NCBI GenBank assembly: GCA_017304135.1
Contig: JAFLBB010000016.1
Span: 1 to 64,000, forward strand
Direction of reading: 5' to 3'
Length of the DNA: 64,000 nucleotides
DNA from: Acidobacteriota bacterium
GTDB lineage: Bacteria > Acidobacteriota > Terriglobia > Bryobacterales > Bryobacteraceae
The translations under genes were made by a program, and so were the position numbers. Of this stretch, positions 7,687 through 17,386 are shown piece by piece; positions within the stretch are counted from its first letter, which is position 1, and the number at the start of each line of letters is the position of its first letter. The notes under the pieces are model-generated. The model made no database searches. It saw only the letters and a program-made list of their open reading frames with translations, and had not been told where the DNA came from.

Positions 7687-9777
7687 TTAACGCGCCAGCG
7701 CCTCACGGGCGGCGATGGCCACCACATCGTGAGGAGACTTCATTGCCGCCGCCTTCCGCAGCAGGGCGTCATGGCCACCCAGTTTGCCCAGCGCGCGAAC
7801 GGCCTCCGCCTGAGCCAAGTAACTGTCGTCGACGCGGAAGCGCTCTTCGAAGAACGGAGCCAGGGAGGCGTCCTTGCGTTCGCCGAGCGCAGCCAAAGCG
7901 GCCACGCGGACGGCGGAGGAGCGGTCCTGTGCGGCGCGCGTGCGGAGGAATTCCGCTCGTCCTTGGAAAATGGCCTCACGCCGGACAGCCCAGAATGGAT
8001 CCTTCTCAGCCGTCCCGCGGAGGGCCGCGGCCACTTGTTCATCCGGGAGCAAAGATTTTAGGGCTGCGGCGGCATCGATCCGGCCGATGGCGTTGTCATG
8101 GGTGAGTTGATACAGCAGTTCCGGTTTGGACTTGGCAAAGGTGATCTCCTTCAGCAACACCTCTTCTTCGTCAAAGTGCACCAGCAATGGCCGCCCGGCG
8201 CTGGGTATGGAGAAGGTCTCGTCGCTCTTTCGGAGCCACAGGGGATGCAACTGTTTCCCTGCGGCCGTGGTGATGCCGATGGAGACCGGCATGGCGAAGG
8301 GCTGTGACTGCTTCTGGACCACGCGCAGTTCGATCGTCCCCGGCTGCCAGGTGTAGCTGACCTCGAGCACGGGATGCCCGGCGCGGAAGATCCATTGCTC
8401 GAAGAACCAATCGAGCACCTGGCCAGAAGCTTCGCGAATGGCGACTTGGAAATCGTGCGTGTCGACCGAACCGAAGGCGTGCTTCTTCAAGTAGTGCGTA
8501 ATGGAGCGGCGGTAGGGTTCGTCACCCATAAGCGAGCGGAGCATGGCCAACACGACGCCGCCCTTCTGATAGGTGTGGCGGTCAAAGTTGTCGTTCGGCC
8601 AATCCCAACGGTCAAGCACGATGGGCCGCATGTATCGCTTGCGCGCCTCGGTGAAATAGGCGAGCTTTTTCCCGAGAAGGTTGAACGCGCCCTCGTCTTC
8701 GCCCAGGAGATGCTTCATGTAGACGTACTCGTAGTAGGTAGCGAAGCTCTCGTTGAGCCAGGTGTGCGGCCAATCCCGCATGGTGACCAGATCGCCCCAC
8801 CATTGATGCGCTGCTTCGTGAGCGACCAGCCAGTGGGTGGGGAAATCCTGCTCGGCGCGGGCGTCGTGGATGGAGTTGTCGCCGATCACTGTGGCGTTGG
8901 TGCTCTCGGCGCCGCCGCCGAAATCCGGGATCGTGATCTGGTCATACTTCGGCCACGGATAGGTGTAGCCAAGCTCGCGATTGAAGAACTCGATGATGTC
9001 GCGGGTCTTGCCAAAGCTGCGTTCGGCGCCGGCCACATCCTTCGGATAGACCCAGTAGGAGATGGGCAGTGTTCCCTTGGTGTCGCGGACTTGCACGTAG
9101 GGTCCGGCGGCGAAGGCGAAGAGGTAAGTGGAGTGCGGCTGATTCTGCCGCCAGTGGAAGGTCTTTTCCCGCTTGGCGGAATCCTCCTGAACAGAGAGCA
9201 GCACACCGTTGGCGATCACCTGGTAGCGCGCATCGACGGTGGCGATGAGTTCGCTGGTGGCCTTGTCGTTGGGATGGTCGTAGCAAGGGAACCAATGCCG
9301 CGCGCCTTCAGGGAACGACAGCGTGTGAATAAGCCGAGGGTGGGTGGGAGTTTCGGATTTGAAGGAGATTCCCAAACCGTAGCCCTTCGGCATGCCGTAG
9401 CGCTCGGGGTCGATGGCCACCTGGTCAGCCTGGTAGGAGATGGTGACGGTGAGTTCCTCAGCGAAGCGGTAGGGCCTGTCGAGGTGAACGGTGAGTTTGC
9501 CTGGGGTCTGATCGAAACGCAGGGCTCCGGCCGAAGTGACGCGGAAGGTCTCGGCGTCCAGCACCAGGGTTTTGAAGCCATCGCGCAGGGGACGGAGCGT
9601 AATGGCGGCCTGGCCATGCAGTGATCGGGCGGATTCGTTGAACTCGAGTTGGATGCGATAGTGGAGCACGTCATAGTCGCGGCTGCGTTCGGCGCGGCGG
9701 GGACGCGCGTTCCTATCGACCTGAGCAGGGAGCGAGGCCGCGAGCGCGAGCAGCAAAATCAGACGCGGAAGGGTCAT
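7687..9777 (-). CDS. M1 family aminopeptidase with C-terminal HEAT-like repeats
   Basis: Exported zinc aminopeptidase of 696 residues, with signal peptide [18 protein letters not shown]. The M1 zinc site is complete: H320-E321-x-x-H324 in VAHEAAHQWWGD and the third ligand E343 in WLNESFATYYEY. The exopeptidase motif appears as GGGAESTN, a variant of GAMEN. After the catalytic domain the last ~130 residues (LKSLLPDEQVAAALRG onward) form alpha-helical HEAT-like repeats with repeated A-rich helices. It overlaps the aminopeptidase P gene by ATGA (9774-9777). Together the two would trim N-terminal residues from periplasmic or outer-membrane-imported peptides, including those blocked by proline. 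Confidence 0.9.
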   Translation of the reverse strand: MTLPRLILLLALAASLPAQVDRNARPRRAERSRDYDVLHYRIQLEFNESARSLHGQAAITLRPLRDGFKTLVLDAETFRVTSAGALRFDQTPGKLTVHLDRPYRFAEELTVTISYQADQVAIDPERYGMPKGYGLGISFKSETPTHPRLIHTLSFPEGARHWFPCYDHPNDKATSELIATVDARYQVIANGVLLSVQEDSAKREKTFHWRQNQPHSTYLFAFAAGPYVQVRDTKGTLPISYWVYPKDVAGAERSFGKTRDIIEFFNRELGYTYPWPKYDQITIPDFGGGAESTNATVIGDNSIHDARAEQDFPTHWLVAHEAAHQWWGDLVTMRDWPHTWLNESFATYYEYVYMKHLLGEDEGAFNLLGKKLAYFTEARKRYMRPIVLDRWDWPNDNFDRHTYQKGGVVLAMLRSLMGDEPYRRSITHYLKKHAFGSVDTHDFQVAIREASGQVLDWFFEQWIFRAGHPVLEVSYTWQPGTIELRVVQKQSQPFAMPVSIGITTAAGKQLHPLWLRKSDETFSIPSAGRPLLVHFDEEEVLLKEITFAKSKPELLYQLTHDNAIGRIDAAAALKSLLPDEQVAAALRGTAEKDPFWAVRREAIFQGRAEFLRTRAAQDRSSAVRVAALAALGERKDASLAPFFEERFRVDDSYLAQAEAVRALGKLGGHDALLRKAAAMKSPHDVVAIAAREALAR

Positions 9778-11186
9778 GGGTTGGTGGGTGCGCGCAACTG
9801 GAGGATGCCATCCTCGCGCATCAGCCTCTCGATGTCATCGAGCTTGGCAGGAAGGAAGTCAGTGAAGTTCTCGACGCCGGTGGGGGTGACGACGATGACA
9901 TCTTCCATGCGGACGTAAAGATTCTCTTCAGGAATCCAGAGCATTGGATCGATGGAGAAGACAAGACCGGAGACGAATTCCTTGCGCTGATAGCTGCCGA
10001 CGTCGTGCACGGTCATGCCAACGGGGTGGGAAAGGTGGCCGCGGAAGCGCAAGGCTTCCTCGGCGCCCTTGCGATAGATCTCCTTGGTGAAGGTGAGCGT
10101 CTTGAGAAATGGCTCCATCTCCTGGCGGGCGCCGTCGAGGACCTGGTCAGGTGTGACACCGGGCCGGATGCGCTTCAGGAGAGCTTCGCGGTAGGCAAGG
10201 ATGAAGCCGTAGAGAGCGCGCTGGTCGGGCGTGTATTTGCCATTGACCGGCCACATGCGGGTGACGTCGCTTGTGTAGTAGCGGTAGTCCGGCGCATAGT
10301 CCATGAGCACCAGGTCGCCGTCCTTCAGAATGCTGGAATTGCGGAAATAGTGGCCATACCAGGCGTTCTTGCCGCCGCCGATGATGGCGGGATAGCCTTC
10401 GTATTTGGCGCCGTTGAGCAGGTAGATATAGCGGGCAACGGCATCGAGTTGATACTCGTAGACGCCAGGCTGCGTGCTGCGGATGGCCTCAATGAGGGCG
10501 AGTCCGGCGATCTGGGACGCGCGGCGGATGAGTGTGATTTCGCGCGGACTCTTGATGAGGCGGATAGGATCGAGCACGGGGGACAGGTCGCGCAATGCGA
10601 AAGTGGGGAAGCGGTTGCGCAAGAGCGAGAGCAGGTGGCCATTGCGGGAAGGACGGCCATCCCAGGGGTCGGAGGCGGCTTCGGCCACTTGCCGCAGCAT
10701 TTCATCCCGGCTGCCCACCGAGCCCTCCTGCGGGCTGAAAGGCACATACAGCGCGGGGACGGGGTGGCGAATCTGAATGGGCGCAAGGTGGCGGGCGAGT
10801 GTTTCCACTGCGTGCACCTCATCCACGCCGGTGCGTTCCTTGATGAGATCGACGTCTTCGGCGCTGACCAAGGGACCGATCTGCCGCTCACGGGCGGGGT
10901 CACGATGCGGGAGATAGATGGTGGTCTTGCGGGTCCGGCCGTCGAGCAGGAGGTAACAATGAGGCGCTTCGATACCAGTGAGGTAGTAGAACTCGTTGGA
11001 CTGGCGGAAGACCTGCGGTGAGTCGGCGGCGGCGGCGCCGGGAATCAGAGCGAGAGCCTGGCCGCCGATAGCGTCGAAGATCTTGTTCCGGCGCTCTTGA
11101 AACTCCGAGGCGGGAAAATCAGTTTGGTGGATGCCCAAGGGCTGCGCGGCGGCGATGGCCGAGAGCAGGAAGAGTGCATACTTCAT
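9774..11186 (-). CDS. Aminopeptidase P family protein (Xaa-Pro aminopeptidase, M24)
   Basis: 470 residues with a signal peptide ([17 protein letters not shown]), so probably periplasmic, unlike the cytosolic E. coli PepP. The N-terminal creatinase-like domain is followed by a pita-bread fold with the dinuclear metal ligands visible as [16 protein letters not shown] (two Asp), [14 protein letters not shown] (His), and the terminal RMEDVIVVT (Glu). M24B enzymes release the N-terminal residue preceding proline. The gene is coupled by ATGA overlaps at both ends: with the enolase-superfamily gene (11183-11186) and with the M1 peptidase gene. That context supports breakdown of proline-rich peptides. 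Confidence 0.88.
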   Translation of the reverse strand: MKYALFLLSAIAAAQPLGIHQTDFPASEFQERRNKIFDAIGGQALALIPGAAAADSPQVFRQSNEFYYLTGIEAPHCYLLLDGRTRKTTIYLPHRDPARERQIGPLVSAEDVDLIKERTGVDEVHAVETLARHLAPIQIRHPVPALYVPFSPQEGSVGSRDEMLRQVAEAASDPWDGRPSRNGHLLSLLRNRFPTFALRDLSPVLDPIRLIKSPREITLIRRASQIAGLALIEAIRSTQPGVYEYQLDAVARYIYLLNGAKYEGYPAIIGGGKNAWYGHYFRNSSILKDGDLVLMDYAPDYRYYTSDVTRMWPVNGKYTPDQRALYGFILAYREALLKRIRPGVTPDQVLDGARQEMEPFLKTLTFTKEIYRKGAEEALRFRGHLSHPVGMTVHDVGSYQRKEFVSGLVFSIDPMLWIPEENLYVRMEDVIVVTPTGVENFTDFLPAKLDDIERLMREDGILQLRAPTNP

Positions 11187-12283
11187 GATGCAAAGACCGC
11201 CTTTCCGAGAATGTCCATGCGTGGTGCAATGCCCAGTCCAGGGGCTTGCGGAGCAGCGAGTCGGCCTCCATCGCGCTGAGGCGCGCCATCGGCGATGCTC
11301 ACGGTGACGTAGCTGTTAAAGTCAGTGGCGGAGAAGAGCAGTGCGGGCGGTGTGCTATGCGCGAGGTGGGCGATGGCCGTGGTGACGATGTCGCCGCCCC
11401 AGGTGTCCTCGATCGTCATGGCGATGCCAAGGGAGACGCAGAGATCGCGGATCTGGCGGGCCTTGGTGAGGCCGCCGACCTTGGAAATCTTGAGATTGAT
11501 GATGTCCATGGCGCGGTCATGATGGCCTCGCAGCACCTGGCTGATGTCATCGATGACCTCGTCGAGGATGAAGGGCCGGTCAGTGTGGTTGCGGACGGCA
11601 AGACATTCCTCATAGTGCATGCACGGCTGCTCGATGTAGACGTCGACATCACGGACGGCGCAGGCAACGCGGATAGCCTGATGCTGAGTCCAACCCGTGT
11701 TGGCATCGGCGACTAGGACATCGCCGCGCCGCAATTGGGCCGAGGCGAGGCGGATGCGCTCAATGTCGGCGTCCGGATCACCGCCCACTTTGAGTTGAAA
11801 TTTGGTGTACCCCAGGCCGCGGTAGTGGCCCACCATCTCGGCCATCTTCTCCGGGGACTCCTGCGAGATGGCGCGGTAGAGGGCGAAGCTGGAATCGTAG
11901 CGGCCGCCGAGCAGCGAGACGACGGGCTGACCGCAGACCTTGCCGAGGATGTCCCAACAGGCGACATCGATGGCCGATTTCACGTAGGGGTGGCCGCGCA
12001 TGGCGCTGTCCATGGCGTGGTTGATGAGGGAGAGCTGAGTGGGATCGAGGCCGATGAGTTGAGGAGCGAGTTCGGCGATGCCCGCGCGCGCACCGGCGGC
12101 ATAGGCGGGCAGGTAGGCCGCGCCCAGCGGACAGACTTCGCCGTAGCCGGAGATGCCCTGGTCCGTGATCACCTCCACAACAGTGGAGTCGAACACCTCA
12201 ACGGAATTGCCCCCCGACCATTTGTAACTGCCCTCATGGAGGGGTAGGTCGACCTGATAGCACTTGATTTGTGTGATGACCAT
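11183..12283 (-). CDS. Enolase superfamily (MLE subgroup) enzyme, cis-3-hydroxy-L-proline dehydratase-like
   Basis: 366 residues, full length for mandelate racemase/muconate lactonizing enzymes. Metal ligands are D193 (VADANTG), E218 (YIEQP) and D241 (ILDEVID). The acid/base lysines are K165 (KFQLKVGGD) and K265/K268 ([10 protein letters not shown]), the pattern of the MLE subgroup rather than the His-Asp dyad of sugar-acid dehydratases. The N-terminus ([20 protein letters not shown]) and [18 protein letters not shown] match my memory of characterised cis-3-hydroxyproline dehydratases and hydroxyproline-betaine epimerases; no search was run. It directly abuts the sulfatase gene with no spacer and overlaps the aminopeptidase P gene. 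Cytoplasmic, no signal peptide. Confidence 0.78.
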   Translation of the reverse strand: MVITQIKCYQVDLPLHEGSYKWSGGNSVEVFDSTVVEVITDQGISGYGEVCPLGAAYLPAYAAGARAGIAELAPQLIGLDPTQLSLINHAMDSAMRGHPYVKSAIDVACWDILGKVCGQPVVSLLGGRYDSSFALYRAISQESPEKMAEMVGHYRGLGYTKFQLKVGGDPDADIERIRLASAQLRRGDVLVADANTGWTQHQAIRVACAVRDVDVYIEQPCMHYEECLAVRNHTDRPFILDEVIDDISQVLRGHHDRAMDIINLKISKVGGLTKARQIRDLCVSLGIAMTIEDTWGGDIVTTAIAHLAHSTPPALLFSATDFNSYVTVSIADGAPQRDGGRLAAPQAPGLGIAPRMDILGKAVFAS

Positions 12284-14068
12284 TTACTTACCCAAATATC
12301 GAATCTCAAGAAAGAAAGGACTGATGGCGCGGCCGTCGGACCGTTGTCCGGTGAACGCCGCCTCAAGACGTGCGGGCCCCTTGTCCAACCGGGCGGCAAA
12401 CCGGACAGCATCGATGCCTGCGGCAATGGGAAGTTCCTCGTTCATACGGCCACAAGAGAGCTTCGCAACTCCCGCGCGAAGGTGGTGCGGCAGTGCGGGA
12501 GTGCCCAAGCGGGCGATCAATTCATAGCGGCCGTTGCGCGTCACTTCGACCTCCCAATAGCCGAAACCATCGGGCTCGGACTTCCAGTATGTCCTGGCGC
12601 GATCGAAATTCCAGGGCGCGGCGGGAGCGCCTGGGCCACGAAGCTCTTGCGGTGTCAGGATCACCGGATTCGAAGCCGGCGCTCCGAGCGGAATGCGAAC
12701 GGGGTTGCTCAGCGGAGCCGTGACATCGCGGTACCACGCCTCATATTCCCGTCTGAGCCGGCCTACCACGTCAGGATGATCCGGCGCGATGTTGGTCCGC
12801 TCTCCGGGATCGTGAGACATGTCGTAGAGTTCGGTTTCGCTTTCCGTGATGGCGCGCGTATAGGTTTGCTTCGGATCGGGCGCGGTCATCACGACTTTGT
12901 ATTGCTGCGTTCGCGCCGCGCAATGGGTGAAGAGCCTGGGCTCATCGATCCCGTTCGGGTCGGGGCGGCTTTGTTGAAAGAAGAGAGTGCGATCCGCCCA
13001 GTTGGTTGTGGAGCCTTGCAGTAGTGGCGCAAGGCTGCGGCCATCCAGCGCAGCTTTTACTGGTTTCACACCACACAATTCGAGGATGGTGGGCAGTACA
13101 TCGATGTGAGCGGCGATGCGATCGATGTCGACACCGGCGCGCAGACGGCCGGGCAGGCGCATGAAGAAGGGCACGCGAATGCCACCCTCGTAGACGCTGC
13201 CCTTCTGGTCACGCAATCCGGCGCTGTACCGGTTCAGCCCCCAGCCGCCGTTGTCGCTCATGAAGATGACCAGGGTGTTGTGTTCCAGATCCTGTTGTTT
13301 GAGGAACTGCAGCAGCCGGCCCACGTTTTCGTCCAGGTTTTCGATCATCCCGTAGACGCGGGCGGTTGAGTCATTCATGCCGGCCTTGCGGTAGTGCCCG
13401 CTATACTTTTCGTCGACCTGCAGCGGCCCGTGCGGCACATTGACCGGGAGGTAGACGAAGGCCGGCTTGCTGCTTTTCCGTTCCAGGAAGCGCATGGCTT
13501 CGGAGAAGAAGATATCGGTGCAATAGCCACGGGTCTGTTCGGGACGGCCATTGCGGAAGAAGACCGGATCGAAGTAGGTGTTGGGCGCCGGGTCACCGAT
13601 GCCGCCGATGGCGCCGTCGGTGAACACGAGCGTCTCCTCGAAACCCTGGTCCATGGCGCGCATGGGGAAGTGATCGCCCAGATGCCACTTCCCGAAGAGC
13701 GCGGTGCGGTAGCCGGCGGCGCGCAGCGCCTCGGCCATGGTGACTTCCTCCGGCCGCATTTGCGCCAGCCCGACCCAGGTATCGACGATGCCGGTGCGGT
13801 AGTTGTAGCGGCCCGTCATCAGGCTGGCGCGTGTGGGAGAGCACAGTGGGGAGGAATAGAAGTGGGTGAACCGTGTGCTCTGGCCATGCAACCGGTTGAG
13901 ATGGGGTGTGCGGATGACCTTGTTGCCGTGGCAGCCAAGGTCGCCGTAGCCCTGATCGTCGGTCAGGATGAGGACGACGTTGAGCCGCTCCTGTTTCGCC
14001 GTCAACGCGGATGCGCACGCCGCCGCGAGAAACGAGCGGCGAGTGGTTTGCGTCAACGGTGCGGACAT
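12284..14068 (-). CDS. Tat-exported sulfatase (arylsulfatase family S1)
   Basis: 594-residue sulfatase. The N-terminus has a twin-arginine signal (TTRRSFLAAACASALTA, RR at 10-11), indicating folded export. The formylglycine motif is C76-S-P-T-R80 in LCSPTRASLMTGR, so it is of the cysteine type and needs a formylglycine-generating enzyme, which is not in this window. Calcium ligands are present in LILTDDQGYGDLG, and later motifs GKWHLGD and MSDNGGWG fit. The C-terminal ~130 residues are an extra beta domain. The stop codon abuts the next gene, placing the sulfatase in the operon just after the TonB receptor, with 11 bases between them. It likely removes sulfate esters from the imported substrate. 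Confidence 0.92.
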   Translation of the reverse strand: MSAPLTQTTRRSFLAAACASALTAKQERLNVVLILTDDQGYGDLGCHGNKVIRTPHLNRLHGQSTRFTHFYSSPLCSPTRASLMTGRYNYRTGIVDTWVGLAQMRPEEVTMAEALRAAGYRTALFGKWHLGDHFPMRAMDQGFEETLVFTDGAIGGIGDPAPNTYFDPVFFRNGRPEQTRGYCTDIFFSEAMRFLERKSSKPAFVYLPVNVPHGPLQVDEKYSGHYRKAGMNDSTARVYGMIENLDENVGRLLQFLKQQDLEHNTLVIFMSDNGGWGLNRYSAGLRDQKGSVYEGGIRVPFFMRLPGRLRAGVDIDRIAAHIDVLPTILELCGVKPVKAALDGRSLAPLLQGSTTNWADRTLFFQQSRPDPNGIDEPRLFTHCAARTQQYKVVMTAPDPKQTYTRAITESETELYDMSHDPGERTNIAPDHPDVVGRLRREYEAWYRDVTAPLSNPVRIPLGAPASNPVILTPQELRGPGAPAAPWNFDRARTYWKSEPDGFGYWEVEVTRNGRYELIARLGTPALPHHLRAGVAKLSCGRMNEELPIAAGIDAVRFAARLDKGPARLEAAFTGQRSDGRAISPFFLEIRYLGK

Positions 14069-14079
14069 GGGTCGAATCC

Positions 14080-17000
14080 TCAGAAGATCAGTTTAAGGCC
14101 CAGCTGAATCTGGCGAGCTGTGCTGACGGTGGAGTTCACCCGGCCAAACTGCGGCGACGTGAACAGTGAGACGGGGGTGCCGAAGGTGGGGTGGTTGAAG
14201 GAGTTGAACAGTTCGGCGCGGAACTGCAGCCGCATGGATTCGCGGATGCGGTCTTCGCGGAAGAGCGAGAGGTCGAAGTTGGTGAGGCTGTCGGTGCTCA
14301 GGATGTTGCGGCCGGCCGAGCCGAATGTGAATTGCGCGGGGGAGGCAAAGGCGCTGCGGTCAAACCACGCCTCCGGGCGCGGGTTGGAGAGGTTTGGGGT
14401 GCCCACCAGGTTGGGGCGTGCGCGGACGGCCTGATTGATCGCACCGATGTTGGCGACGTCCACGTTCATGAACAGGGTGTAGGGCTGGCCGCTGCGCGCC
14501 TGCACGATCGCGTTCACCTGCCAGTTGCCGAGCACCTTGGAAGCGATGCCATCCGTCACCCAGCGCTGGCCGCGGCCGAAGGGGAGTTCGTAGACGGCGG
14601 CCGTGGAGAAGAGATGGGGCACATGGAATCCGGAGACGGAGCGGGATTCGTTCGGGTTGTACGGGTCCTGCAGCGAGAGATTCTCGCGGAACTGGGCCGA
14701 GGAGGCGACATCGATGGATTTGCTCCATGTGTAGGAGAAAAGATAGGAGAAGCCTCGCGCGAAGCGGCGCTCGGCCTTCACGAGCAGGCCGTGGTAGCTG
14801 CTCTGGCCGACGCTGCGGTCGTAGCCCGTGACGGGAGCGTGGGGCCAAAGCGCGCGCGGGCGATCGGCGCCCGGACCCGGCGTAAGGGCGGTGTTGTAAT
14901 CGCCGCCGATCGACAGGCGCAGGGTGTGGGATCCGACATAGGCTGTGGACAGTGTGAAATTGGGGGCGATTTCGCGCTGCACCTCAAAGTTCCACTGCTG
15001 CGAGTATGGACTCTGGAAGTTCGGGTCGTAATAGAAGGCGTTGAGGCGGGCCGGGGTCGGGTCGGGTGAAAGCGGGTCCTTCGAGCCGAATGGCGCATCG
15101 GCGTTGGCTTCCACGTGGTTGGCGTTCTGGATGAGCGTGGCGCCGCGATTGCCGGGCCAGTTGGCGTTGTTGATCGCGCCGTTCTGGGCCTGCTGGTTCA
15201 CGCCGGCCATGGTGTCATAGAAGATGCCGAAGGTGCCTCGCAGCACGGTGCGGGGGTTCATCTGGTAGGCAAGGCCGATGCGGGGCCCAAACATCTTGTA
15301 GTCGTTCCTGCGCAATTGAGAATTACCGGTGAACACAACCCACTGCTGCACGTAGGGGTCGTTGGGATTCTGCAGGCAGGGCGGGCGGGTGGAACTGCAA
15401 GCTCCGGGCCTGTTGATGCCGACCAGGTACTGGCCCGTGTTGAAGTCCCAGGTGGACTGGAAGTCGGTGTAGAAATTCGGCATGCGGACAAGGTCGTAGC
15501 GGAGCCCGTAGTTGAGGGTCAACTTGTTCGAGACGCGCCAAGTGTCCTGAATATAGCCGCTCCAGTTTTGCGACTCGAGGCCAAAGCCGACATCGAAGGT
15601 GGTGACGCTCTCCATGAGTCCGAGCATGTAGGAGGCAAGCGCATCGCCCGTGGTGCCGAGGGCGTTGAGGTCAGCCGACTGGCGTGTGTTGAAGGTGAGG
15701 GCTTGGGTGAGCTGGAAGTTTTCCCACGGCTGGCGGACTACCTCGGCCCCGAACTTGATGGTGTGGCGGCCGAAATTGTGTGACATGTCGCCCTTCACCT
15801 GCCAGCCACGCTGGGGCCCCAAACGGCGGTCGCGCATGCTCAGGGTGAAGTAGCCGGGGACGGTAACACCGGGCGCATTCGAGCGGGGGTCCACCTGGAA
15901 GCCCTTGAAGAGGCCGTCACTCAGGAGATTCTTGTTCGTGAAGAAGGGGTGATCGATGAGCGTGGAGCTGCTGAAGCCGAAGAGGCCCGTGAAGATCGTG
16001 TTCGGTCCGAAGGCGTGGGAATACTGGGCGCCGATGTTTTTGGGACCGATCGAGGTGACAGTGTTGGTACCGGCCAGCGCCTGGCCGGCCACGATGTCCT
16101 GGTCGCTCCAGGTTGAGCGGAACCACAGAGTGTCCTTCTCAGAGAGGTAGTGGTCCACGCGGATGCTGTAGCCATTGGCGGGAAAGCTCTGCGGGTCGCC
16201 GTTGCGGGCGTTGAAGCCGGAGACGCCGGTCTCGATCGGCGCCGGCACGATGGCCTGCGTGTAGGCGACGATAGAGCGATTCAGTTGCGAGGCGGGAATG
16301 CGGTTGTTCGGGTATGGATCGCGGAGGAACTGTGCGGGATTGGCGGGATTGGCGCGGGTGGAGTAGGGATCGTAGAGTCGGCGCGAGGTGCCGCTGAAGT
16401 CGCCCGCGAGTTGGGCCTGGGTCGGTACAAGAGAGAGGATATTGGCTCCGCTCTTTTGCCGGTAGCCTTCATAGGAGAAGAAGAAGAAGGTCTTGTTCTT
16501 GATGACGGGGCCGCCCAGGGCGGCGCCGAACTGGTTTTGGCGCAGGGCCGGTTTACCCGCGGTAAAGAACCCGCGCGCGTCGAGCTTGTCGTTTCTGAGG
16601 AATTCGAATAGTGAACCGTGAAAGCTGTTCGTCCCCGTCTTGGAGGCGATGTTGATGACGCCGCCGGTGACGCCGCCGAATTCAGCGAGATCGCTGTGGG
16701 ACTGCACCTTGAACTGGTCGAGGGCGTCGACGCTGGGCGCGACCGAGTAAGTTCCGGTAAAGTGACCATTGTTGTAGATGCCGTCCAGCGTGTAGGTGTT
16801 GCTGCGATTGGATTGGCCGTTCATCGCCGGCTGTATGCTGATGCCGATGCGCTGGTTCTGATCAGCCTGAGTGACGTTGATGGGTGAAGCGCCTGGCGTC
16901 AGGGTGAGCAACTGAGTGAAGTTGCGTGCGTTCAGGGGCAAATCGGAAATCTTCTCCGCGGTGACCACAGTGCCCAACTGTCCTGTTGTGGTTTCAATCA

Positions 17001-17367
17001 CCGGAACCTCTCCGGTGACCTCCACCGTCTGCTGCACATCGCCCACAGAGAGCGTGAAATCGAGTTTCAGCGACTGGTTGACATCCAGCCGGAATCCAGA
17101 GCGGGTGCTGGGTTGGAAGCCGGCCACCTGCACCTTCACTTGATACAGGCCCGGCACCAGGTTCGACACGGTGTACAGCCCCTGTTGGTTGGTGACAACC
17201 TGCCTGATTGTCTGCTTTTCAACGTTTGTCACCGTGACCGGCGCGGAAGCGACCACGGTGTCCGAAGAGTCTTTCACGACGCCGGAGATTTCGGCGGTCT
17301 GGGCAAAGCCGATCGTCACGCTGACGGCGGCCAGCGCGAAGACGCGAGCTACCACATTGAGAGCCAT
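14080..17367 (-). CDS. TonB-dependent receptor, Oar-like, with carboxypeptidase regulatory-like domain
   Basis: Outer-membrane transporter of 1095 residues from the ATG at 17367. That start is preferred because AAGGAG lies 7 bases upstream and it leads straight into a signal peptide (MALNVVARVFALAAVSVTIGFAQ); an in-frame ATG at 17394 and a longer frame to 17496 are less likely. After the signal comes a CarboxypepD_reg domain (AEISGVVKDSSDTVVASAPVTV), then a plug (PLNARNFTQLLTLTPG...) and a long beta barrel ending in a terminal aromatic strand (IQLGLKLIF). This is the abundant acidobacterial Oar-like type. It is the second gene of the operon and probably imports the substrate that the following enzymes process. 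Confidence 0.9.
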   Translation of the reverse strand: MALNVVARVFALAAVSVTIGFAQTAEISGVVKDSSDTVVASAPVTVTNVEKQTIRQVVTNQQGLYTVSNLVPGLYQVKVQVAGFQPSTRSGFRLDVNQSLKLDFTLSVGDVQQTVEVTGEVPVIETTTGQLGTVVTAEKISDLPLNARNFTQLLTLTPGASPINVTQADQNQRIGISIQPAMNGQSNRSNTYTLDGIYNNGHFTGTYSVAPSVDALDQFKVQSHSDLAEFGGVTGGVINIASKTGTNSFHGSLFEFLRNDKLDARGFFTAGKPALRQNQFGAALGGPVIKNKTFFFFSYEGYRQKSGANILSLVPTQAQLAGDFSGTSRRLYDPYSTRANPANPAQFLRDPYPNNRIPASQLNRSIVAYTQAIVPAPIETGVSGFNARNGDPQSFPANGYSIRVDHYLSEKDTLWFRSTWSDQDIVAGQALAGTNTVTSIGPKNIGAQYSHAFGPNTIFTGLFGFSSSTLIDHPFFTNKNLLSDGLFKGFQVDPRSNAPGVTVPGYFTLSMRDRRLGPQRGWQVKGDMSHNFGRHTIKFGAEVVRQPWENFQLTQALTFNTRQSADLNALGTTGDALASYMLGLMESVTTFDVGFGLESQNWSGYIQDTWRVSNKLTLNYGLRYDLVRMPNFYTDFQSTWDFNTGQYLVGINRPGACSSTRPPCLQNPNDPYVQQWVVFTGNSQLRRNDYKMFGPRIGLAYQMNPRTVLRGTFGIFYDTMAGVNQQAQNGAINNANWPGNRGATLIQNANHVEANADAPFGSKDPLSPDPTPARLNAFYYDPNFQSPYSQQWNFEVQREIAPNFTLSTAYVGSHTLRLSIGGDYNTALTPGPGADRPRALWPHAPVTGYDRSVGQSSYHGLLVKAERRFARGFSYLFSYTWSKSIDVASSAQFRENLSLQDPYNPNESRSVSGFHVPHLFSTAAVYELPFGRGQRWVTDGIASKVLGNWQVNAIVQARSGQPYTLFMNVDVANIGAINQAVRARPNLVGTPNLSNPRPEAWFDRSAFASPAQFTFGSAGRNILSTDSLTNFDLSLFREDRIRESMRLQFRAELFNSFNHPTFGTPVSLFTSPQFGRVNSTVSTARQIQLGLKLIF

Positions 17368-17374
17368 GGCTGTT

Positions 17375-17380
17375 CTCCTT
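17375..17380 (-). promoter_or_regulatory. Shine-Dalgarno sequence deciding the TonB receptor start
   Basis: AAGGAG on the minus strand, 7 bases before the ATG at 17367. No comparable site precedes the in-frame ATG at 17394, so this site fixes the shorter start. It lies beside the stop codon of the aldo/keto reductase gene (17387-17389), consistent with re-initiation in one transcript. Confidence 0.7.
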
Positions 17381-17386
17381 GCTTCC

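Noticed and set aside
8374-9624. 416-residue plus-strand open frame
   Set aside because: Antisense to the M1 aminopeptidase gene, which has a complete zinc site.
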